This document shows positions 59,101 to 64,000 of a stretch of 64,000 bases of DNA, piece after piece; position 1 is the stretch's first letter; each line of letters begins with the position of its first letter. The position numbers and the translations under genes are program-made. A model generated the notes under the pieces. It was not told where the DNA came from. It made no database searches and saw nothing but the letters and a program-made list of their open reading frames with translations. Source of the DNA: Mercurialis annua (Eukaryota; Streptophyta; Magnoliopsida; Malpighiales; Euphorbiaceae); assembly GCF_937616625.2 (NCBI RefSeq), contig NC_065571.1:49027651-49091650 (forward strand), in the 5' to 3' direction.

Positions 59101-59859
59101 ACGGCGCAAATCTCCTGCACTACAACAGAGCAAGCATGGCAACAGAAGTAAGTACCCTGATCACACTGGTGAAACAAAAAACACACCGGCCTCCTCTGAA
59201 CTTGTGCTAACAATGGATTTCCATCAGAATAACATATTTCTAGTTTCTTTATCAAATTTCGATCTAAAAATTGCTAACCTGATTCGATAATAGCATTTAA
59301 GAGACCTGTGATAATTGGGGCAGACAATTTGACATTTCCCTTAGCAGAACCTTGTTCTAGGGCTTCAAGTATCTGAAATGCTTCATCAAATCTTCGCGCC
59401 TTACCCAGACCCTTCAAAACAAAATTTTTTTGGACAATGAGTTCAATAAATAGTAATTAAAGAGCTTATAATGGATTTTGATCCTACCTTAAGCAAAGTA
59501 CCGTAAGTGACACCGTCAACTCCACAACAGCCTGGGTTAGACATTTCATCAAACAGTTGAAGTGCAGAATCAATATCACCGCAATGAACACATCCCTCCA
59601 CCACCGCATTCATGACGATGGTATTCAGCTTCCCATAGCGTGACTTGGCAACCTCAATTTCATCAAAAATCTGCTGAAGCTGTCTCCGGCGAGTGAGTTG
59701 AACGACCCGAGATGTGAGTTTCTTCAGATGAGAATTTGTACTGCAACTGCGAGGATGAATACTGAGTGAACGGCGCCGTGTTGATGTGAAGATAAAATTG
59801 AGAGAGGGGAACCATGGTTTTGAAGCCGAAGGCAAAAAGGCTTGAACTTGGTAATGCAT
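56149..59859 (-). CDS. CBSPPR1: PPR protein with C-terminal CBS domains (CBSPPR1-like)
   Basis: Probable organellar protein combining RNA-binding-type pentatricopeptide repeats with a CBS pair, a ligand-sensing module usually binding adenosyl compounds. Eleven coding exons: 59859-59488, 59411-59279, 59114-59017, 58924-58763, 58646-58578, 58336-58201, 58011-57779, 57557-57480, 56949-56881, 56696-56520, 56418-56149. They give 598 residues in frame. Residues 1-45 are Ser/Arg-rich without acidic residues, like a transit peptide. PPR units are visible from about residue 70 ([48 protein letters not shown]). CBS sequence follows from about 450 ([20 protein letters not shown], then [20 protein letters not shown]). 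An in-frame ATG at 59913 would add 18 hydrophobic residues and seems less likely. This architecture matches At5g10690. Confidence 0.9.
57206..57378. repeat. Small fold-back repeat in an intron of the PPR-CBS gene
   Basis: Ends GTAATGCTATTTAACCCACC and the inverse of GGTGGGTTATAAAGCATTTT, with TTGTACCAC / GTGGTACAA pairing just inside. It lies in the intron between exons 8 and 9 and is related in design to 49588-49776. Confidence 0.6.
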
Positions 59860-60028
59860 TGATAGTAGTAATAGAAGAAAAATTATCCATGAGCGTATTA
59901 GCAAGCCATGCAAAAGTGTTGAAATTTGATGATTAGAATGAAGCTAAAATGGATGGATAATGTTAGAGGGAGGAAGATGCAATACTCCCACTCCTCTACT
60001 ACAACTTATAAGACAGTCTCATATAGTC

Positions 60029-60432
60029 GGATATTAAACTCCCTGGGTAACTAGAGTTACCTCGAATTACATAATGATCATTAAACTTGATTTTGTTACA
60101 AAATGGTCACTGAACTATACCTTTTGTTACAAATGGGTGTCACTCATATAAAACGCAACGTTTTTGCTTACATGGCAAGCTTTAATTACAAAAAAGTACA
60201 TAGTTTAGTGACCTTTTTGCAATAAAAAGTATAATTCAATGACTTTTTTGTAATTCATGAAAAGTTTAGTATTCTTTTTGTAATAACTTAATCATGAAAA
60301 CGATGCATTTAATACGGGTGACACCCCTTTGTAATAAAAAGTATAGTTCAGCGACCATTTTGAAACAAAATGATGTTTCGTGATCATTATGTAATTCGAG
60401 GTAACTCTAGTGATCCAGGGAGTTTAATATCC
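60029..60432. mobile_element. Long fold-back MITE with perfect 9-bp TSD
   Basis: 404 bp. Ends GGATATTAAACTCCC and GGGAGTTTAATATCC are exact inverses, and the pairing continues through CTAGAGTTACCTCGAATTAC. The 9-bp TSD CATATAGTC flanks it (60020-60028 and 60433-60441). It lies about 170 bp upstream of the PPR-CBS start codon, so it may be in or near that gene's promoter. Confidence 0.93.
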
Positions 60433-60441
60433 CATATAGTC

Positions 60442-61404
60442 CATAAGCTTTTTAGTAATTTAGTCCATAAGCTTTTAAAATAAAATTCAATTACATACAC
60501 CTCTATGTTATTTTTTCAAAGCCGGATTATATATTAAGAAAATTGAGATTACAACCTAAATCGTCGATTACAAAAAAAAAACAATCTGAAACTCTATAAT
60601 TGAACATAAAAAACGAAATAATAATAGAAATTAAAAAACACAAATTTTACTGGTGTTAAATATCTTGTACCTTCATAATTTCTATTTATCTCTTTTTTCG
60701 CTGTTAAAATACTTTAAACAATGTAAAAAAAATTGAACTTTTAAAAACTTGAATCTGAAGTTTGAACAAACACTTAAAAGGCTTGAACGGTCCAAAAATC
60801 TACCGCAAAACAACCCGTGTATAGCAAACAAAACACACAAAATTCTGTAAAACGGAGCAATTTATTCACCTATATATTTCAAAATGCATAAAAATATGTG
60901 TCAAATACTATTATTCTTATAAAGTTTGATTCGAAATACTACTACTTTTTCCATGTATTATTTAAAAAAATTATTTATCTCTTCACATTTAAGTTTTTTT
61001 TTTAATTAATTTGTTTTTCTTAGGAGGTTTCAATTAGCTGAAACATAAAAGTGAAGATAAAAATAGTGATTTTTATATTTAAAAAAAAATATTATTCTGG
61101 ATATAAACTCATGAAGATAATAAATAATTCTAAAAATATTAAACGTAAATGATTAAAAATTGGCCATTTAAATAAAAAATACAGCTATAATAAAGTAAGA
61201 ATACATTATTAAATAGAAATATCTTTCTAAACAATATTAATTATTAAAATTTATGATTAATTATATGATTTTTTAATTTCAAATATAATTAATAATTTAT
61301 ATTAATTTTGATTTTAATTTTTAATATTTAATATTTAAATTTAATTTTTATAAATATATTTTTAATTTCAAAACTAGCTGGAAACGGAATAATAAATTAG
61401 AATT
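60442..61404. other. AT-rich spacer, nothing recognised
   Basis: Extremely AT-rich sequence between the fold-back element and the CACTA terminus. No ORF or defined repeat. Confidence 0.4.
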
Positions 61405-62100
61405 CACTACTAAAAAGCATGTTTTAGCGACGAATTTTTTCCATCGCTACAAGCAGAAAATCCGCCTGGAAAATGTTTCCCGACGATAAAGTAAGACAGA
61501 ATCTATGCTCAGCTAGGGATTCTATTCGCTTCGAGCTTTCTTGCCACGATAGACGATCCGTCGGCAAAATCTCGTCGCAAATTATTTTAGTAAACTTTAA
61601 AAAATTTACCGATGGACAAAAATTTTTACCGCCGTTTTCGTTCATCCCTTTTCGGGATGAACGATCGTTCATTGTTCATCCCTAAAAAGGGATGAACAAG
61701 CTGTTAATCTCTTTTAAGGATGAGCAACATATCTGTTGTTCATCCCTTTTAAGGTTGAACAGATCTGCTGTTCATTCCTCAAAAGGGATGAACAACAGAT
61801 TGTTCATCCTTTCATCCCTAAAAGGGATGAACAAATCGTTCATCTCGTTTAGGGATGAACAATAGTTGTTCATCTCTTTTAGGGATGAACGACAACGAAA
61901 TTCATCCTATTTAGAGATGAGCAACAGCGTTTTCTGCCATCCCTAGGGGGTGGGAACGGAGGCAAACGGGGATGGGAACGGAGGCGTACGGTAGTGGAAG
62001 TGGAGGCGGGCGAAGGAAGAACTATGTCGGGAAAAGAAGAAGAACGAGGAAAGAATAGGGAAGAGAAAAGGGAAAAAAGGTCCCTATGTTTTTATTAAAA
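61405..62100 (+). mobile_element. CACTA (En/Spm) transposon terminus, partner end not found
   Basis: CACTACTAAAAAGCATGTTT followed by TAGCGACGAATTTT is a typical CACTA terminal repeat. It leads into a subterminal cluster of palindromes and then a G-rich stretch (GGGAACGGAGGCAAACGGGG) as in subterminal regions of such elements. I found no matching TAGTG end to the right, so the copy is truncated or deleted; 62100 is an estimate of where the element-like sequence stops. Confidence 0.65.
61640..61925. repeat. Cluster of about nine short palindromes (subterminal repeats)
   Basis: Units of the type GTTCATCCCT-TTTAGGGATGAAC, each 20-26 bp and each nearly self-complementary, follow each other with 5-15 bp spacers (first at 61640-61662, second at 61675-61698). 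Such arrays bind transposase in CACTA elements. Confidence 0.85.
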
Positions 62101-62396
62101 ATATAAATAAGTATTAAATTTTAAAATTATAAAAGATATAATTAAAAATTATCAAAAACTAATTTAAGAAATAAATAAAATATTGAGGGTTTATTTTATT
62201 TTTTTTCCATCTTTTTAGCGAGAGTTTAGCTCACTTGCTTGAGTGAGAGTGGGGGAGGGGCTTTTTGATACGAAAACACAAGTTTTGGGTTGTTTATACC
62301 AAAAGAGGCGAAAATAACTCATTTGATATTTCGTGTTAAGTTGAGGGGGTAAATTGATCCTTTATTCGTAATTTTTCCTCTAATAAAGATTAAGGA

Positions 62397-62402
62397 GGCC
62401 CA
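62397..62402 (+). promoter_or_regulatory. Site II type motif of the Sec61 beta promoter
   Basis: GGCCCA (inverse TGGGCC) lies just upstream of the pyrimidine-rich leader that starts near 62430. Site II motifs are frequent in promoters of plant housekeeping genes. No TATA box is obvious. Confidence 0.45.
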
Positions 62403-62503
62403 TTAAGACATGAAGGCTGAAGGGAACCTCTATTCTCTTTCCCTAACCTATTCCAGTTTTCCTAACCCAAAACTTCTTCTTTTTCCTCTTCATCTGATTT
62501 TTG

Positions 62504-63575
62504 GTATGTTCATTTCCGATTGCTAAAAAAGGTAAAAAAAAGCACGCTTTTTCCAAATTTTCAGGCGAGCGCTAATGCGCATAATAAAGCGCTCGCCTGA
62601 CTGAAGGCGCCTCGACTGGATGGTCTAGAGGCGCCATCAGTCGCCTCGCCTAAACGCCTAGGCGCACCAAGCGAGCGCCTTTGACTACACTGAATCGTAT
62701 CTGTTATTTGTTATCTTATGAATTTTTCTTTTAAATGTTGATGTTAGATCTGATTTATTGGCAATTATATTCTTAATTGGTGCCTTAATCAACTAAATGC
62801 AGTAATTTGTGTAATCGAATCAGTATATCAAATTGCACTGACTGTAACTGAGTTCTATAAGAGAAGCAAAATTTAGTTCTTAATTTTTTACAGCGTAGAA
62901 TTTCTAGGGATGTTTTTGAGGGTTTGGAATTTTTTGTGAACCTTTAAGTGTTTTTGCCTTGCATTTGTTCATTAATATGTTGATCAGTTATGGACTATAG
63001 CTTATCTCATGATCAGTTTATCTTTTATGAATTTGAAATCTAGAAATGATAACCTAAGATTTGCTTATTGGCCACATTGTATAATGTAACGTTATTTTGT
63101 TTTCACTTTTGTTGTGTATCAATGTATTGTTGTTTTGTTTTCTCTTTTGCTGTTTCGATTCTAATAAAGTTTACTACAAATTGTATTACTTGGCGAGCGC
63201 CTTTGACTACATTGTGTATTACTTGGCAAGACTGGACCTGTAAATTTCTTGCCTCTTGTTGGATATGCCTTGCATATTTTGCTTCTGCTAAGTGATGTAA
63301 TTATGGTTTGTAATATTTTTAATTGGGTGTTTCTTTAAAGTTGTTAGCATGTTGAATCATATGCATAATCGGCCAGTTTAGATTAATCCTAACCGGATAG
63401 TTATGAATTATTTCTATATTATTAGTTGTAAGATTGCTGTATTCACTTAGGTGGGGGTCAAGGAACTTGATAATGATCTAATTGAAACAGATATTCAGTA
63501 TTGTACGAGTGCTAGAATTGCAAACTATGAGCTTTCAAAAGCTATTTTAACTATTTGGTATTTTGGTGACTACAG
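62504..63575 (+). other. Leader intron of Sec61 beta
   Basis: The pyrimidine-rich leader ends at TTTTG/GTATGTTC (62503/62504) and the acceptor GACTACAG/AAAATG is at 63575/63576, three bases before the ATG. The intron would be 1,072 bp and contains a hAT fragment. Confidence 0.65.
62521..62692. mobile_element. Truncated hAT fragment, same family as 2680-3588
   Basis: About 170 bp resembling the right end of the CSN5-intron element: AGCACGCTTTTTCC, AATAAAGCGCTCGCCT, TGAAGGCGCCTCGACTGGA and GAGGCGCCATCAG in the same order, ending in CACTG (62692). The left terminus is missing. Confidence 0.8.
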
Positions 63576-63578
63576 AAA

Positions 63579-63824
63579 ATGGCATTAGGTGGAACTGCTC
63601 TCCCAAGAGGCAGTGCAGCAGCTACTGCAAGTTTGCGAAGGAGAAAAACAACAAATGGCGGGGCCTCAGGCGGGGCAGCCGGTACTATGCTCCAATTTTA
63701 CACAGATGATGCGCCAGGACTCAAAATCTCTCCAAATGTTGTGCTGATCATGAGCATCGGGTTTATAGCATTCGTTGCAGTTCTGCATGTTGTAGGAAAA
63801 CTCTACCTTGTTCGTAGAGAATAG
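63579..63824 (+). CDS. SEC61B: Sec61 translocon subunit beta
   Basis: Small tail-anchored subunit of the ER protein-conducting channel (Sec61 alpha/beta/gamma), helping co-translational import. 81 codons in one coding exon after a leader intron. Residues 1-35 are Ala/Gly/Ser-rich with a basic RRRKTT motif. Residues 36-50 carry the conserved [16 protein letters not shown]. The single membrane span is residues 53-75 ([20 protein letters not shown]), followed by KLYLVRRE. Length and motif order match plant Sec61 beta. The start is the first ATG after the acceptor. Confidence 0.96.
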   Translation: MALGGTALPRGSAAATASLRRRKTTNGGASGGAAGTMLQFYTDDAPGLKISPNVVLIMSIGFIAFVAVLHVVGKLYLVRRE

Positions 63825-64000
63825 TGATATCAGTAGTGAATGTTGAGTCAGGTTTTACAAGGATGGTGGTTATAATTACATGATCTATTCACACAGTAGG
63901 CATTCTGCTTTTTGATATAACTTATTAAGCTGATATATTATCAAATTAGTTGCTCCAAATCCTATTTCTATTTGGATTTGGCCTGATCGTTAAAAAAAAT

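Noticed and set aside
59663..59913. Alternative starts for the PPR-CBS gene (75-codon shifted ORF at 59890, or in-frame ATG at 59913)
   Set aside because: The shifted ORF does not continue into the PPR frame; the ATG at 59913 adds a hydrophobic stretch unlike a transit peptide, so 59859 was preferred, though 59913 cannot be excluded.
61640..61925. CRISPR-like array
   Set aside because: The repeats are variable palindromes with short irregular spacers next to a CACTA terminus in a plant genome; not a CRISPR array.

Overview
The window is nuclear DNA of a flowering plant, almost certainly a core eudicot. The genes are split by GT-AG introns with T-rich tracts before the acceptors. Intergenic DNA is very AT-rich and full of plant transposon types, and the proteins are plant families (AHA-type plasma-membrane H+-ATPase, PPR-CBS protein, DUF761, plant calmodulin-binding domain). 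I cannot name the species.

Genes, left to right: the 3' end of an unrecognised basic protein (2-220, +); CSN5, the deneddylase subunit of the COP9 signalosome (1426-4875, +); a plasma-membrane H+-ATPase rebuilt from 16 coding exons (17798-23817, +); the kinetochore protein CENP-O (25216-30129, -); a SAGA ADA1/Hfi1 homologue (33117-34367, +); a Ser-rich RING-H2 ubiquitin ligase of the HIP1/MBR/JUL type (38571-40890, -); a calmodulin-binding-domain protein (52574-53905, +); a small DUF761 protein (55343-55711, -); a PPR protein with C-terminal CBS domains (56149-59859, -); and Sec61 beta (63579-63824, +). For every multi-exon gene I worked out exon ends by eye; all give a continuous reading frame. 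The run CENP-O / RING / calmodulin-binding / PPR-CBS recalls, from memory, a cluster on Arabidopsis chromosome 5 (AT5G10650-AT5G10710), so this looks like an ancient conserved gene block. These genes are not an operon and share no pathway; they are ordinary housekeeping and regulatory loci.

Most of the remaining DNA is mobile elements, many with readable target-site duplications (TSDs). (1) Fold-back elements of about 280-400 bp, typically flanked by 9-bp TSDs (Mutator type), at 7284, 15547, 16888, 49265 and 60029, with older relatives at 26469, 37755, 44558 and 50665. (2) hAT elements with 8-bp TSDs at 2680-3588 (in a CSN5 intron, carrying a BED zinc-finger exon), 46920-48061 and 44990-45580 (nested in a fold-back element). 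(3) A 2.2-kb non-autonomous LTR retrotransposon at 13277-15512 whose two 514-bp LTRs look identical. (4) Five copies of a very short tRNA-derived SINE, one with a perfect 19-bp TSD. (5) A CACTA-type terminus at 61405 followed by a cluster of about nine small palindromes. Several elements sit in introns or leaders of housekeeping genes.

I found no CRISPR array, rRNA gene, convincing functional tRNA gene or new multi-gene system. The most unusual material is the transposon content: the minimal SINE, the shared design of the fold-back elements, and the recent non-autonomous LTR element with its own 236-aa ORF.
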